From positions 1-13,478 of the forward strand of contig CANQFH010000024.1 in assembly GCA_947598425.1 (NCBI GenBank): DNA of 13,478 bases. Reading direction: 5' to 3'. Shown piece after piece: positions 13,116 to 13,478 of this stretch (position 1 is its first letter; each line of letters opens with the position of its first letter). The stretch comes from an uncultured Bacilli bacterium. GTDB taxonomy: Bacteria > Bacillota_I > Bacilli_A > RF39 > UBA660. The notes beneath the pieces were generated by a model that saw only the letters and a program-made list of their open reading frames with translations, had not been told where the DNA came from and did not search any database. Position numbers and translations under genes: made by a program.

Positions 13116-13478
13116 TTAATTACATTCTTCATCAACAGAACAAGTATTACTAGAAGTATATATTTTACTAAAAGTTTCATAAAAATTATTATATAAATCA
13201 TTATATTGTTTTTCTGTCATTTCAGAATATTTAGTTTGTCCTTCTTCTAATGTTCTACTTATTTCCTTGGCTTCTACAATATTACCATTTTTAATTGTTA
13301 TAAAAAATGGCATATATATTCTTTTTTCACCAGTAGAATAAGGTTTTCCATTACTATCAGTTAATTCATAATCTCTTAAATAATCTTTTAATTTATCTAA
13401 TAATTCATAATAACTTTTAGATCCTTTATTTATTTGTTTTAATTCATTATTTTGTATTTCGTAATTAGATTTATCATC
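13116..13478 (-). CDS. C-terminal part of a thioredoxin-fold-like protein (partial, runs off right edge)
   Basis: The minus-strand frame is open from the right edge for 120 codons to TAA, so the N-terminus and any active-site CxxC lie outside the window. An internal ATG at 13313 has no ribosome site and should not be taken as the start. The stretch KRIYMPFFITIKNGNIVEAKE (about residues 52-72 of the visible part) has the look of the thioredoxin beta-strand with its cis-proline (MP) followed by the 'KNG' turn. Helical segments lie before it (SYYELLDKLKDYL) and after it (TEKQYNDLYNNFYETF). The last 12 residues contain TCSVDEEC, two further cysteines. It may be a membrane or exported accessory protein, as many such Firmicutes proteins are, but the visible part cannot show this. 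A terminator follows. Confidence 0.6.
   Translation of the reverse strand, partial: DDKSNYEIQNNELKQINKGSKSYYELLDKLKDYLRDYELTDSNGKPYSTGEKRIYMPFFITIKNGNIVEAKEISRTLEEGQTKYSEMTEKQYNDLYNNFYETFSKIYTSSNTCSVDEECN

Noticed and set aside
13116..13313. A complete 65-residue gene starting at 13313
   Set aside because: The same frame stays open upstream to the window edge and no ribosome site precedes this ATG, so it is an internal methionine of a longer gene.

Overview
This is a strongly AT-rich window with every recognisable gene on the minus strand, so transcription runs from high to low coordinates. The families present (copper P-type ATPase with CopZ, YtrA-type GntR regulator with an ABC transporter, MmcQ/YjbR, CAP/SCP, DUF1848, GuaD, TfoX-N), the strong AGGAGG-type ribosome sites and the near-consensus TTGACA/TATAAT promoters suggest a low-GC Gram-positive bacterium, probably an uncultured gut Bacilli/Mollicutes-like lineage. 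That placement is inference. The standard code fits: 15 visible stops are TAA, 2 are TAG, none is TGA, and Trp is TGG.

Layout, in transcription order from the right edge. (1) 13478-13116: C-terminal part of a thioredoxin-fold-like protein, followed by a clear terminator that runs into the promoter of a TfoX-N-domain protein (13000-12701). (2) 12498-12049: guanine-deaminase-like enzyme; then a small lipoprotein (11998-11519) and a DUF1848 cysteine-rich protein (11490-10561), probably one transcript. (3) 10438-9137: membrane-anchored Ig-like/CAP protein with its own promoter, leader hairpin and terminator. (4) 9018-8713: small nucleoside-deoxyribosyltransferase-like protein. (5) 8648-7053: membrane-tethered XRE regulator, MmcQ/YjbR protein and a four-helix membrane protein. 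(6) 6993-5131: GntR/YtrA regulator, ABC ATPase and ABC permease behind a perfect consensus promoter whose -10 box lies inside a perfect palindrome, a textbook autoregulated unit. (7) 5053-1306: copper unit, made of an unknown membrane-anchored protein, a TtcA-like PP-loop thiolase, CopZ and CopA, tightly packed and sharing one good promoter. (8) 1253-1: start of a gene that leaves the window on the left, with its own promoter.

The most unusual object is the last one. Its single open frame carries an N-terminal region with a possible helix-turn-helix, then the first three metal-binding motifs of a calcineurin-like metallophosphoesterase. It then passes abruptly into sequence that looks like MBG repeats of secreted bacterial surface proteins. 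The expected C-terminal phosphoesterase ligands are not seen. It is either a genuine domain chimera, a decayed gene, or an assembly join. The second point of interest is the copper operon, in which a sulfur-transfer-type tRNA-modification homologue and an uncharacterised anchored protein precede copZ-copA, with two inverted repeats over the promoter and no copper regulator in the window. No tRNA, rRNA, CRISPR array, insertion sequence or prophage is seen, and no gene-free stretch exceeds 300 bases.
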